Shown: positions 37,320-48,477, counted from the stretch's first letter. The stretch is DNA of 64,000 nt from Diphasiastrum complanatum (GCA_029204225.1 CM055092.1:61121302-61185301), one strand, 5' to 3'. Notes: generated from the letters alone by a model not told the origin. A program made the numbers and translations.

Positions 37320-37728
37320 TTACTCTTGAAAGCCTAGAAAAACTCATGGAAAAAAGAGATTGTGAAATTGAATGTTTGTGTAAATCTTGTATTCTCTACT
37401 ATGAGCAAGCCAGTGTTTAGCATATAATCATGCATAAATCACTATTTTTTTTTTGTTGAGAATCAAATTTAAGAGGACCCGCAAAAGCCTAGCATCAGTG
37501 CTAGGCTTTTGCTAGCCTCTTATCCTCTTGAGAGCCTGGAAAAACTCAAGGAAAAAAGAGATTGTGGAATTGAATGTTTGTGTAAATCTTGTATTCTCTA
37601 CTATGAGCAAGCCAATGTTTAGCATATAATTATGCATAAATCACTGTTTTTTTTTTGTTGAGAATCAGAGTTAAGAGGACCCGCAAAAGCCTAGCGTCAG
37701 TGCTAGGCTTTTGCCGAGCCTCTTATCC
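37320..37728 (+). repeat. 202-bp tandem duplication carrying a strong hairpin
   Basis: Two units about 202 bp apart. Each ends with a perfect 13-bp stem GCAAAAGCCTAGC / GCTAGGCTTTTGC with a 6-base loop (37481-37512 and 37683-37714), and outer arms AAGAGG / CCTCTT. Between the copies the loop changed (ATCAGT, GTCAGT) while the stem stayed intact. Confidence 0.9.
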
Positions 37729-37734
37729 ATTTTT

Positions 37735-38731
37735 TAGTCAATAAGTTTTTTTTTAAGAAAATATATTTGAGAGCACATGAAGAAGTAATCATGAACCATT
37801 GTAGAAAATACAAAAAAGTGTTGTATGTAACTGGACCTTTGTAAGGTATGTAGAACAAACTAGACCTATAGTGCTCCAGTAAAGATCTTGCAACATAGAC
37901 TAACTTACAGAAAATCATAAAATAAAAGCAGAGAAAAAAATTATGTACGGGGACGTAGGGGTCCTTGGACAATCAACATGTTGTGACCTCAAATGACTAA
38001 TGCAAGATCTTTGAATTAAATTATTGAATCTTTGTGTTAGAGAACCTCAAAGAGCGTTTCAGCATAAACCAAAACTTAGTGCTTGATGTGACCTTGAATT
38101 ACACTAGAAAGCTTGTCAACATGAATAATTGCACCATCAAGGGATTGTTGAGAGTTGAATGGTTGTTGCAAAACTATTAAGAGCTTTGAATAAATATTCA
38201 ATTTCCATGTTCTTTTCATACTTCAGTGATCATCTTAAGATCAATGAGCTCCAACTATTGCAAAATTGCACCCACACATTTTTTTGGGAATTTTAGTGGC
38301 CTTTAGGTTGATGTCGTCAATCCACTTTCCTCACCGTACATGACTATGAGTTTGTAGAAACAAGCCATCCAAATCAAGTAAGTATACTTCCCTACACTTT
38401 TTCCAACTACTTTTCACAAAAGAAAGCTATGGAAACATCAGTTGTTTTTTATACTTTTTGAAGTTTTACTTGCAAGTCTCTTGATGTTATGGCAAACTTA
38501 ACATGAATTGCAAAAATAGCTGAATATTTCTATCAAAGTTCTCATATGCCTGAAATGGGAGGTTATATGAATAGGCAAATAGGAATTTGTATATGGCTTA
38601 AGAAAAGTCATCTCTCTTAAGATTTAAAAAAAAAAGAAAGTCATCTCAAGTTATTTATGGCTTTAAGAAAAGTCATTAGCTCAACACTAGTGCATTTTGC
38701 ATTCTCTTTCATTGTTTCTCTCTTTTCACAG
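37735..38731. other. Intron-like or intergenic
   Basis: No coding signal. It ends in a pyrimidine-rich acceptor (CTCTCTTTTCACAG) for the exon at 38732. Confidence 0.45.
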
Positions 38732-38870
38732 GTGGCTAGATGATGTATCACAGGCAATGTGCTTAGCTAAGCAAATTGACATGTTTTTTGAGCGAGATAA
38801 ACAAACGCTCCAAGCAAAGCACAAGAAGACCAAGGCCATGCAGAAGGAGAAGATGAAGAGCCCAATATAG
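38732..38870 (+). CDS. Terminal exon of an unrecognised host gene
   Basis: After the acceptor TTTTCACAG the frame runs 45 codons to TAG at 38868-38870. It reads WLDDVSQAMCLAKQIDMFFE, then a Lys/Gln-rich helix (ERDKQTLQAKHKKTK) ending KEKMKSPI. The first base completes a split codon. Codon use and the charged helical tail look like a real last exon. The upstream exons were not found to the left, where transposons dominate, so the gene may have a very long intron or be cut off. An alternative is a 5' exon of the RINGv gene, but the stop codon argues against that. Confidence 0.45.
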
Positions 38871-39192
38871 AGATCGTTGCAGCTCCACACGCAACAACAA
38901 CAACAGCAGCAGTAAGTCAACCATGTGGCGAGATTCTTTGGATAATTAGAGCCTTTTGTCTGAAAATAGAGAAAGATAATTAAGGATGGAGAGAGGTGAG
39001 CAACTGAGTTGACAAGGATAGATCCAAGGCTGCTGGATCTGTGAGTGAGCTGACTATGAATAAAAAACACTGGATTGATTGAGCCTGACAGCTAGCTAGT
39101 GTTTGCATTCCTTTGATCAATTGACTGATGCATTGTTGACAATCTCCATTCATAATTAAGCTTCTGATTTCCCATGCCTTTGTCCAGTAGAT

Positions 39193-40988
39193 ATGTCCCT
39201 GGAGCCGTATCTAAGTTCAGAGCTCCCAGCAACAAATCCATTCATTGAGACTGAAGAATGGAAGCTGGATAGTAAGGAACCACATTCAATTTGTAGCCCT
39301 GAGCATTTACTGCTGAAAAGGCCGGAGCTTGGCATTTCTGAGGATAGCCACTTGGTGAAGTGCTCTGATCAGGCATGGAGCAGTGCAAATTGCAAGGACG
39401 TAATAGTGTTGCAGGCAGTACCTCATTCAGCAGATGAGGTTACAATCACCTTACAGAAACTGGGTGATCAGTTTCCAACTGAAGAGAGTGCAAGCAACGA
39501 TGTACCCACAATCTCCAAGGGGCTGTTGCCCTATTTCCAGGCAACCTCCTCTTCGAAGCTAGAGATTCGCATTGAATGCCAGGCTGCGGAAAAGCTACCT
39601 GGAGCATCCTCCTCGACAGAAACTAAATCTACGGATAAGTTTTCCCATGAACTTACTCTGCGGTGTCCAATGGATCAAAACAGGCAAGAAGACTCAGATC
39701 CAACAGGTCATGGACGAGAAGGAGGATCGCCGCTCCCTGGCAAGATAGATCTCGTGGGTGACATGGAATGTAGGGTGTGTCAATCGAATCTGGGCAACGA
39801 ATCCGATTGTGGGGAGGCCATGGAGTTGGGTTGTGCGTGCAAGGATGACTTGTCCGTCGCCCACCGTCGGTGTGCGGAAACCTGGTTCAAATTAAAGGGC
39901 AACAGGTCAGATTTGGTTATAGAAGTTGATGATCTTGTAGTTGTGTCATTCTAGTCTTGCTGAATATCGGCAAATATCTTGCAGTAATCTTCATTATCTA
40001 ATTCGCCTAGCAAAAAATCTTATACACGTTTTTTTTTAATCTTATGCATTTTCTTGCAGCGGTTGTTTAGCCGAATATTGGTATGTCCTAAACTCTGGAG
40101 AATTATTATTTAATTCTCCAGTCAACACTGACAATGTTAGGCTGTTAATCAGCTCCACGATCGTTGTATCAGATTCCAGATTCTCGACTCTGTCTCTTTT
40201 GTCTTGAACACATATTTCTATTTGTTACTTATATTCCACTGTCACCATGTGTTTTTGCCTCACATGCAATCTTACTTCTGAAGAGTTGCTCGTTCAGTTC
40301 ACTGAACGCCTTTTAAGGATGGCAGTTGTGCATAACAAATATGGGAGTTATCTCATCAGCTATCGTCTTGACGCATACGTATAAATTTTGAGCCTTTCAT
40401 GAGTGAAATGCACCTTTGTGGTACATATTCAGTACTTGCAGAGCTTCATCTTTTGCTGTCAATCCGAGTATATTAATTGGAAAGACTTCGTGAAGCATTG
40501 AAATTTTAACAAATGTTTTGGAGCTTGAACAGTTGCGTCCTTTATTGGACATGTTTGTGTTTTCTGGCTGACAGTACTACAACTTGTTGCTATAGAGATT
40601 GATATCTTCCTTTAAGAATTTGACCTGGAGCCAAAAACACAAAGCAGACTAGTCTAGTGGTCTAAGAGAGTTGTGCCAACTTTCAGAAACAGAAGCTTAA
40701 ACTCAGTCTGGCTTCAGAGTATGTGAAAGCCTTCTGAGTTTGATTTAGCTAACAATCTGTGCATTTGCTCTCAGGATCTGTGAAATTTGCGGTGTAAGTG
40801 CTGCCAATGTTGTTGGGATCAAGGACGTGGACTTGATGAGTTTCCTCCAGGAAAGAAACCCCAACCGACCTGCAGATCGGATGGAAGCGCAGCGCTGGTG
40901 GAAAAGAATGCCTCTTTGCAACCTCTTGATCACTCTGATAATCGCTGCAATTCTGCTTCCATGGATGTTCCATGTGGGTCTATTCTGA
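39193..40988 (+). CDS. RING-CH (RINGv) zinc-finger membrane protein, two exons
   Basis: Exon 1 is 39193-39905 and exon 2 is 40775-40988. The 869-bp intron has GT and AG ends and splits an Arg codon. The spliced frame codes 308 residues. The first 190 are Ser/Glu-rich and probably disordered. The C4HC3 finger follows: CRVC (193-196), GCAC (214, 216), AHRRC (His 224, Cys 227) and, only after splicing, ICEIC (240, 243). A hydrophobic segment, LLITLIIAAILLPWMF, lies near the end, so the protein is likely tail-anchored. RING-CH proteins of this kind are usually E3 ubiquitin ligases acting at membranes. The TAG upstream and the TTTGTCCAG just before the ATG suggest a 5'-UTR intron. Both the finger and the splice sites are intact, so this is probably a working host gene. 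Confidence 0.88.
39906..40774 (+). other. Intron of the RINGv gene
   Basis: GTCAGATT to TTGCTCTCAG. It includes at about 40640 a possible degenerate tRNA-like SINE (TAGTCTAGTGG), which I rate weakly. Confidence 0.8.
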
Positions 40989-41990
40989 TAATTTGCATTC
41001 TTCATCACAAAAAAAAAATGTCAGATCAATATTCACAGCATGTCATCTTAATGGTGCCTGGAATAGAGTTTGTAACATCATATGTAGCCGCGTTATCAGT
41101 CTTTGCTTCCTGGGGTACTGCAATGTCGGAAATAAATATTGCACAGATTCATGACAAGAATACTTATGAATCAAACTACAGACTAGTCATTTTTGTAGTG
41201 ATTGTTGTAAACTCTTATTTTCTTCTGTGATTCAGAGGACTTGAAGGATTACATTACATGATGAGTTCTATATTACTCTTGCTCTTTCCGGGTTTTCTCA
41301 AAAACCTCTGTATGCTACTGTTTGAATGTCTTTATGATTCAAACCCATAATACAATAAACATTCCATGTAGCAACCGACCTCCATGGGCAGAAAAAATCA
41401 GAGATAAAGTGGGGAATTGGCAACAAAAGAAAACACGCCCTTTCACAAAGAGCCTGGAGGTACCAGAGATCATTTTGTTTTTTAATTGTGATGATGTACT
41501 ATGGATCGAGCTGGGGGCAGGTGGCAATTCTGTCTGCCCATGAGTGATATAGATAATGGGAGGCCAGGAAGCTCACATCTAAGAAGCAGGCAGGGGTTTT
41601 TTTGGCCCCGGCTTGATGACATCCACACGTCTTTTTTTCTTTTTAATAAATGGCATCGGGCAGCCAAAAACTATACTCCATAATCAATCCGAAGCATTCT
41701 CCAGTAAGCCATATAACCAGAAACTGGACCTGGACATCATCCTCATTGTGTGTGGGTGTCAAGCATGCAAATCCTGGGAACTTGGAAACAGTGCCTGGAG
41801 AGGTGGTGCCTAGGAAAAAATGGCGATGGTGCCCGTGGCAAAAAACGACAGTGGTTGTTAGCCCGGAATGTGGGTGCTGGCGCCCGTGGGAGAGATTTTT
41901 CCCAGGCACCTTCCCATTTGGTCACGTTTCCAACGGGCCGGGCTGACACACCTAGCACCTGCCAGAAGCCTCAACGAGCCAGGACCTCAC
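40989..41990. other. 3' flank of the RINGv gene; no further gene
   Basis: Likely 3'-UTR at first. The stretch 41740-41950 is markedly more GC-rich than its surroundings, with words like GTGCCCGTGGCA, but no frame looks like protein. Confidence 0.45.
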
Positions 41991-42002
41991 CTATAACTCC
42001 TT

Positions 42003-42220
42003 ATGGGTAGAATGTCACCATTCCAGCTACTCTTTGGTCTTAGGTTCGAGCCTCCCCTTGGAAACCAAGAAGCATTCCAGCTACTTAACCAAACGGGGTT
42101 GGCTTAGTTGGTTAGCTTGACATCCAAAATTTCTTTGATCTTAGGTTCGAGCCCCCTTGGAAACCAAGAAGCATTCCAGCTACTTCCATTGCATAATGAG
42201 CACATTGGGTTTTTTTTTTG
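42003..42220 (+). mobile_element. tRNA-derived SINE-like sequence with a duplicated B-box half
   Basis: TGGCTTAGTTGG at 42100-42111 fits a polymerase III A box. GGTTCGAGCC at 42144-42153 fits the B box, 44 bp on as in tRNA genes. The B-box half (CTTAGGTTCGAGCC, then CTTGGAAACCAAGAAGCATT) also occurs upstream at 42036-42087. A T10 run follows at about 42211. It does not fold into a full tRNA. Confidence 0.6.
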
Positions 42221-42818
42221 GACGGCCATTATGAAATAGAATCTTCACCTGAAAAACAAAATCCGTCACTGAAAAACAAAATCATCTCACTTTTTCTCCT
42301 TTGTTACAGTGTGAATGGTTTTTACACATTCTGCATTTTAAGGAGTCTAAAAAATGGGCAAAAAAGCCACATGTGCTTGGTTCTTACTATGGAAGGAGCT
42401 AACGGGCATAATGTCATATGCACGGGCTCCTTCCATTACATAATGGATAGGTACGCTTTCTTCACGTGACCATTATGAAACATATAATCTACATGTGAAA
42501 AACTGAAGTACTGCCCATTCTGCTTTTTAAGCAATCTGAACTATTAATGAAGGCCAGCCTCGTAGACTTGTCATTTGTGTGTATTTTTTATAATGCTAAT
42601 TGAATACTTCAACTTTGTAATGGTCTATCATGCACTGGACATGTATTTTGATCTTCGAACTTCATCCAATTTTAAAATAATACAAATGGCAAGGAATATG
42701 TAACATCATTACAATGTTTCATGTCTCGGTGACTAAAATAATTGGGAATCATTGAATCATATATGATAAATGAAAACATATCTTAAATGTTTATATTTGA
42801 CAACTAACTTTCTTATAT
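42221..42818. other. No gene; imperfect repeats
   Basis: CCATTATGAAA, CACCTGAAAA or CATGTGAAAA, and CATTCTGCxTTTTAA recur about 215-250 bp apart (from 42226 and 42472), suggesting a diverged duplication. Confidence 0.45.
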
Positions 42819-43391
42819 TTATATGTAATGACGTCTTTTCAAGTACCAATATTTTTTGGAATTGCTTGGGTTTTTTTTAAATATGTTATAACCATTTGAG
42901 CCACATGAAGCAAATAGATCTATATAGAATGATTCTGAATTATTTGCAATCTTTTTGTCACAAGTAGTACAAATTGTAAATATAATAAAATTATTTTTAA
43001 AAGGAGCATATAGAGATGCATCTGCCAACATTTTTGAAGGAGGGTTTTCACAGTGTTGGTGATATCTTTTCATCAGTGATGTTGTTTGCCCAATGTAAAC
43101 TTTTTTTTGTTTTTGATGCATTCTAATTTGTAGATGTGAATGTTCTTCATGCTCTTTTTGGTGGAGGTGTGTTTTCTTACATTCAAACAATTTATCTAAT
43201 GTATGTTTTTGTAGATTTGCATAGTTAAACTTTAAAAATTGAAATAGATAAATAGAGTTTGATATACCTTTGTAGCACTTGTTGATGCTACATCTTCTTC
43301 TGTGATAACCTGAAAATCGTGCAATAAACTTAAGTTGAAAATTATTTCTATATTTCATAATAGAAATATATAAAAAAATGTTCATTATACC
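42819..43391 (-). pseudogene. GIY-YIG nuclease domain downstream of a Helitron-type Rep
   Basis: The frame ending at 42819 reads KVYIGQTTSLMKRYHQH (43103 leftward), with the YIG motif and the conserved Arg, and then NNSESFYIDLF (Glu at 42935) and SNGYNIFKKNP. These are the core motifs of a GIY-YIG endonuclease. The first strand (the GIY part) is in the next frame as NIHIYKLECIKNKKK. The frame changes in an A-rich run near 43105, so one small indel broke it. Upstream, a 42-bp exon-like piece, 43309-43268 (VITEEDVASTSATK), is flanked by AG and GT and fits in phase with the end of the Rep block (donor at 43390). This suggests a spliced gene in which GIY-YIG follows Rep. Its role would be DNA cutting. 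It could also be an unrelated inserted element. Confidence 0.7.
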
Positions 43392-45060
43392 TTGTGTTTT
43401 TGTATTTGAGGGGGAGACTCAAATAGACATGCTATTGTAGGATTGACCATTTGTATTACAGAAGAAAATGTGTTTGGTCCATTTGTCAATTTGTTTCCAC
43501 ATTGATCAATGTGACCAAAGTGTTTATCCAGATCAACTACAATTGCGTCAGATTGTGCACGAGTCATTTCATTCCAATCATTGATTGGAATGTTGTACCC
43601 AAAATACAAACTTCTCTTGCATCTTCTATATCGAGATTCATATGACCCATTGGTTCAGATTTCATTGCATATTTTAGAAGATAGTATGACCAATTTGTGT
43701 TTGTGATTCTCTGTAAATTCATGTGTGCTTTCCACAAAAGTAGAATGCTTGGGTGATATGGCGCAACATTCCTATCTTCATATCATGGACAATAGTATGT
43801 CCATCTTTGATTATCTGGATTAATGTGTGTTTCATATATTGTTGAAGAAGAATATGGAAATCCATACTTGCAACCTACTTTTTTGTTTTTTGATGAATAT
43901 AAGGTGCATGATTTTCTACAAAAATGTATTTGTTTTCGTTGCACAAGCTGCTAGAGTTCTTTTCTATGAGTCTCAATCGGTTCTATGAATTTTCTTGAAG
44001 TTTCATCAAATATAGCCACTATCTCATTAGCTATTTGATCTACTTCATTTTCATTTATCCAAAGAATATTATGTGCATGTACAAAGTCTTGATTTTGAAA
44101 CTCATACCTAATCCCGTAATGTTGGACATTTCCAAGAAGTGGTTTGGATGATAGTAAATAGTTTTCATGAATTGGTCTAACCTTGCCACAAACAACATTG
44201 AACATTCTACTGGACAATTTCTCCAATCATATTCATTGTTAAATTTTTTTACCAAGTTTTCAATGTGCTGGATTTCATTCCATCGCATATCGGTTGTTTC
44301 ATCAGATGTCAAGGTTAGGAAAAAATGTAGCAGTCCCCAACAGTCCACCACGGATAGTAAATCATTGAAGTTTCGTCGATGCCAAGATGGAGTTCCAGGT
44401 ATATTTGGTCCAAGACTATATTTTAAGACATGTTTGAAGATGTCTTGCTCATTTGCTCTTTGATTTTTTGACATGTATTGAATGATGTCTTTTTCTAGAA
44501 CTACAGATTGTGTGTTGGAGGATAAGAGAATTGCTTGTCTAATTTGGTACATGATCAATAGATATGGAGGGTACAATGTGAAAATTGAAAAAAAATGAGC
44601 TAACTCTCATCTTAATGTAATCCAAGAAATTCATTTCACCATTATAAAAGCCATGGCCAAATGGAAAAAGAAAGGAAACAACGTTGATTCCAAAGTGATT
44701 GTTTTGTTGTTCTTTTGGTTTATTGGTAATCCTTCGATATTGGTTGTAAATTGTATTGAGCGTTCATGTAGATTTCCTTTGCTACGTAATTGGAGGTTCG
44801 AGTATCGGTAGATGTTAATTTTTGAGTGTTTTTGGCTAGATGTCGGTTGTGTGATGTCTTCCAAAATAACATAGTTGTGAATCATTGGATCTTTTTGCAT
44901 TGTTTCAAAAGTTGATTCAAGTCGATCTTTATCAAGAAAATCTTTCATTCTGTTCGCAGATACCAAACACAAGCCATTTTGACCAAGTTTTGTTTCATAC
45001 AAAGTAAGGATCTTTTGTATGATCAGATTGTTTAAAAGATTGTGATTGAGTAACATTTTT
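43392..45060 (-). pseudogene. Helitron-type HUH Rep region
   Basis: Minus-strand frames read, in order: a divergent N-terminal segment (from 45056), TLFPFLFPFGHG (about 44670-44640), IPGTPSWHRRNFNDLL, WGLLHFFLTLT, RNCPVECSMLF, then after one frame change YEFQNQDFVHAHNILWI with the His-Ala-His pair at 44079-44071, VGCKYGFP near 43880, and SYYLLKYAMK at 43686-43660 with the tyrosines. This is the Helitron-like N domain (PF14214-like) with the HUH nuclease motifs used in rolling-circle transposition. A TAG at 43953, a TGA near 43803 and at least one shift disable it. No Pif1-type helicase follows; a GIY-YIG domain lies there instead. No clear Helitron ends were found. Confidence 0.8.
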
Positions 45061-45377
45061 ATAATATTTGTTGTTTCTATAGTATTTCTAGATTTTTGTA
45101 GGTTGATATCAAAACAAACTATAGGATTTTCAAATATTGATCGTTTTTCAATTTTTTCTTGTAAATAGCTTGCCGCTCTATGTGTTGTTTCAATCGATAC
45201 ATTGATAAAGATAGAGTTTGTAGTTCAATGGGATGAAGTTGCAAGATTGACCATGTGTAACTAGGAGATAGGAATACTAAGTACTTTATTCGATAAATTG
45301 CTTTTTGCACATCATGCAAACAAACCATTGGTTTGAATTTTCTTAGTCGGTTGTGTATTCAGACAAAATAGTATTAG

Positions 45378-46179
45378 CAATTGTGTGTATGTAATAGAGT
45401 TCATCTTTAAACAAACTGGATTACACACACCCTCATCATTGACATATAAGGACAACACATATAAGATCCAATGATCACTACAATCAGAAAACAATAAATT
45501 TATGAGAATCAATGTGAAATCAAAATTCATATGAAAAATTCAACTTAATAAAATCTGAAAAAACTACACTTACTTTGTTATGTATGGGAGCACGAGAATT
45601 GGAGTCCCCACTCTGACGTATTTGAGCATATCATCGTGCAAACTTTTGAAATCAGGGAAATCAAATGTAGCCATGAATTGAAGGGGAAACAATGCTACAT
45701 CTATAAACAATGGGGTTTGGAAAAACTCCATCCAGTACTAAATTGCCCCACCTCCTTCATTGTCAACCAGCATTTTATCCCTACTTTCTAATTCTTTGTA
45801 TCTAATTTAGAAAGGGGAAGACCAGCATTGGTCTTCGGCATCTTAAAACTATATCGATGACCTAAAGCTATAAGATATATGTTTAACAATTGGTCATACT
45901 TCGAGGAGTATTTACAAAGGCAAGTGCAAGGGGTGAAGGAAATAATACAGATAAACCACAAAAAGAATTGTCATTCAAAATTGATTCTACCTTTACATTT
46001 ACAAAATCATCTAAATCATTTCCTAGAATAGGAGGTGGGGAACTAATATTTGTGGAAGTATGAGGAGACTGAGATTTTGAAGGAGGAGGAGATTTACTAG
46101 GAGAGAAAGATTTAGCAGGAGAAGATAAAGATGGAGTTCTAGGAGGAGAAGAATGAGACTTAGGAGGATTTGAAAGCAA
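45378..46179 (-). pseudogene. ULP1-like (C48) protease gene, copy 1
   Basis: Starts with a Pro/Ser-rich stretch (46179 leftward, PPRTPSLSSPAKSFSPSKSP), then ALGHRYSFKMPKTN and GTPILVLPYIT. A donor GTAAGT lies at 45573 and an acceptor TTGTAG at 45480-45478. The next exon reads DHWILYVLSLYVNDEG, where the His-Trp pair fits the catalytic His of SUMO-protease-like enzymes. At least two frame changes occur (near 45900 and 45800). The right end meets an LTR element's leader. Copy 2 at 63057-64000 is better preserved and also shows the Cys exon; the two agree until a GT-rich run at about 45380. To the left on the same strand lies the Rep region, so a fused gene is possible but unproven. Confidence 0.6.
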
Positions 46180-46462
46180 TTGTTGTACAATCTTGACTCT
46201 GCTAGCTTCTAAATAAGTTATCTAACATGAAATTTGGATCTAACTTGGAAGAGAACTATCCAAATGAACATTGCATGTCCTTCACATGTGTCTGAGCACT
46301 GATTTTTGTATAGTACTAGATATGGTCCAATCACTTTGATAATGATCCCTCTTGATCCAAAATCTCAAAGATAGTATGGGAGATGCAATCTACACTCTCT
46401 AGATCTTGATTTCTAGGAAAATTTTCATACGTATGATGAGAGATGCACGAATAACTTAGGTA

Positions 46463-46475
46463 GGCTCTGATACCA
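46463..46475 (-). other. Primer-binding site of a C-family element
   Basis: Minus strand TGGTATCAGAGCC beside the LTR at 46476. Confidence 0.82.
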
Positions 46476-47190
46476 TATGAAAATTCACACGTGTGGTAAT
46501 GCCCTAACGTGTGATAATGATCTCCTAAACTTTGTGTTTGCACTTTAGATCAACTACAGATTGATAATCAAGATCAATGTCAAAAACTAAGGCAAAATCA
46601 CAAATCTACGTGCATACAAACACAAGACAAGCACATTCACACGTGTGGAAGTGGTACTTGAAAAAAACTAAGAATGAAAATTGCTTGCTCTCGGGTAGAG
46701 AAAGTGATAGTGACAAATTGCCAAATCTCATATTACTCTCAAAAACACAATACAATAGTGAAGTGAATCAATGTACAAGTAGTATCTCAAGGTAGTCCAT
46801 GCTCAATCCCTATTGGACCCCTTTTCTAGCACCTCTTTAATCTTATTGGGTGAGTGAAACAACATCCCTTCAATTTGATTGGACCCTTCTAATGAAAATC
46901 TCACTTATGATTGGACCCTTGACCTCATGCCAACACTTTGGCTTGGTTCACTCATCAAATGTAAACTTGACACTTGTAGAGAACCAAACTAGCTCAAGCT
47001 ACATCATAATTGAATTTTGGCCTAATGATGGAAAAACATGTGTACTTGACTATTTGACCTCTAAAGCCAAAAATGGCCCTATCAACTACATACATCAAGA
47101 TGCTTGGCTAAAAAACTTTATCAAACCTTTAAAGTTGACATAGATATCTTTGTGTATTTCAAGACTATGATCAATGCCAACAAAATAAAA
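46476..47190 (-). repeat. 5' LTR of a C-family element (end approximate)
   Basis: Starts TATGAAAATTCACACG, with the usual TGTG changed. It holds CACACGTGTG at 46486-46495 and 46638-46647, and shares ACATGTGTACTTG, ACCTCTAAAG and TGGCCCTATC with the LTR ending at 48477. The right end is cut near the gypsy fragment. Confidence 0.65.
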
Positions 47191-47199
47191 CTAAATGCT

Positions 47200-47712
47200 T
47201 AAAGGTCTTTTATATCCATTAAATATTCCTACCAAATGTTGAGATAGTATGTCAATGGATTTTGTGCTTGGTTTATTGCATACAAATAAACAAAATGGTG
47301 TCATTCAATTAAATAGTTGACCAATTAACCAAATTGGCTATGTTTATTTTGGTAAAAGCTATACTAAAAGCATCTAAGTTAGCTTATATGTTTGTTGAAC
47401 ATTTATTTAGATTATATAGACTGCCATCCAACATAGTAAGTGATCGAGATCCAAAATTCACGGGTCAATTTTGGACTGCAATATTTAATAAGCTAGAGAC
47501 TTCCTTGAGCATGGGCTCAATTGATCATCCGGAATCTGATGGTCAGACAAAGAGAACTAGCCGAACGATGGAGAAAATGCTTGGAGCATATGTTTCACTT
47601 CGGCAATCTCACTAGGAGAGGGTACCCTCCATTTAATGAGTTTCCTTATAATAGTAATAAACATTCGACTACTTGTTATAGCTCATTTATGCTTATGTAT
47701 TGATTCCAACGT
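47200..47712 (+). pseudogene. Gypsy integrase core fragment
   Basis: Reads SMDFVLGL, then VDQLTKLAMFILVKAI, LPSNIVSDRDPKFTGQFW (second catalytic Asp) and HPESDGQTKRTSRTMEKML (where the catalytic Glu normally follows DGQ, here Lys-Arg). Stops and shifts occur from 47613. It ends at the LTR start at 47719. Confidence 0.85.
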
Positions 47713-47718
47713 CGATCG

Positions 47719-48477
47719 TGTGGGACAGCCCAAAAATGTGTTTGATCTCCTAAGATGTGGGTGATTGCACAATAGATCAAGCATAGATTGAATTCTAAGA
47801 TCTATCTCACAAATGTAAGGCAAGAGCATAATGAAACATGCATATATCAATCTCCAAAGTACATTCACATGGAGACTTGTGTATGAAAAGCCTAAGTACA
47901 AAACAACCTTGCTCTTGGGTAGAGAGATAAACCAACATCCAAAACTTGAGTAAAGAGAGTCAAAATGTAGAATCTCGCATTAACTCCAAAAAAACTTAAT
48001 TACAAATGGACTATTGCTCCTATATGTAGCAACTCGAGATAGAGGGGAGTGAAACATGATTGGACCACTTCTTTTTCTCTTCCTAATTTGATTGGTTGAG
48101 TGACTTATGAGCCCTCAAACTTGATTGGACCAATGGATTTCTAGCTTTTTGATTGGCCACTAGCTCTCATGCCAACACATAGGGAAGTATCACACATCCG
48201 ACCTCATCATGAAAAATGTAACAAGCCTAACCTAGCTTGAGCCACATCAAATCCTACTTTAGGCCTAATCATGACTTTACATGTGTACTTGCCCATTTTG
48301 CCTCTAAAGTCAATATTGGCCCTATCTCCTACTAACATGTGGATAGATGTCTACAAAATTTCAAGTACCCCGTCAACATAGATCTAACATGATTATGACT
48401 ATTTTTCACATGTGTGAAATTTTCATACTTACAAGAACTTGTAAAGTATTCAAGCTAGATTTTGCAAATTTTTCACA
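47719..48477 (-). repeat. 3' LTR of element C
   Basis: 759 bp, TGTGGGACAG to TTTTTCACA, followed by a purine tract in the element's direction. A CACATGTGTG variant of the palindrome lies near 48410. The left end is inferred. Confidence 0.7.

Noticed and set aside
37481-37714. Helitron 3' end
   Set aside because: The hairpin is good, but no CTRR follows at the usual distance and no TC start was found.
38885-38915. CAA/CAG repeat as a polyglutamine exon
   Set aside because: It follows the stop of the terminal exon and is too short. The opposite-strand Cys run is a shadow.
40640-40715. tRNA gene or SINE in the RINGv intron
   Set aside because: The A-box-like word is present, but the B box is too degenerate and no cloverleaf forms.
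41740-41950. GC-rich coding exon
   Set aside because: Several frames are open, but none resembles a protein or has splice signals.
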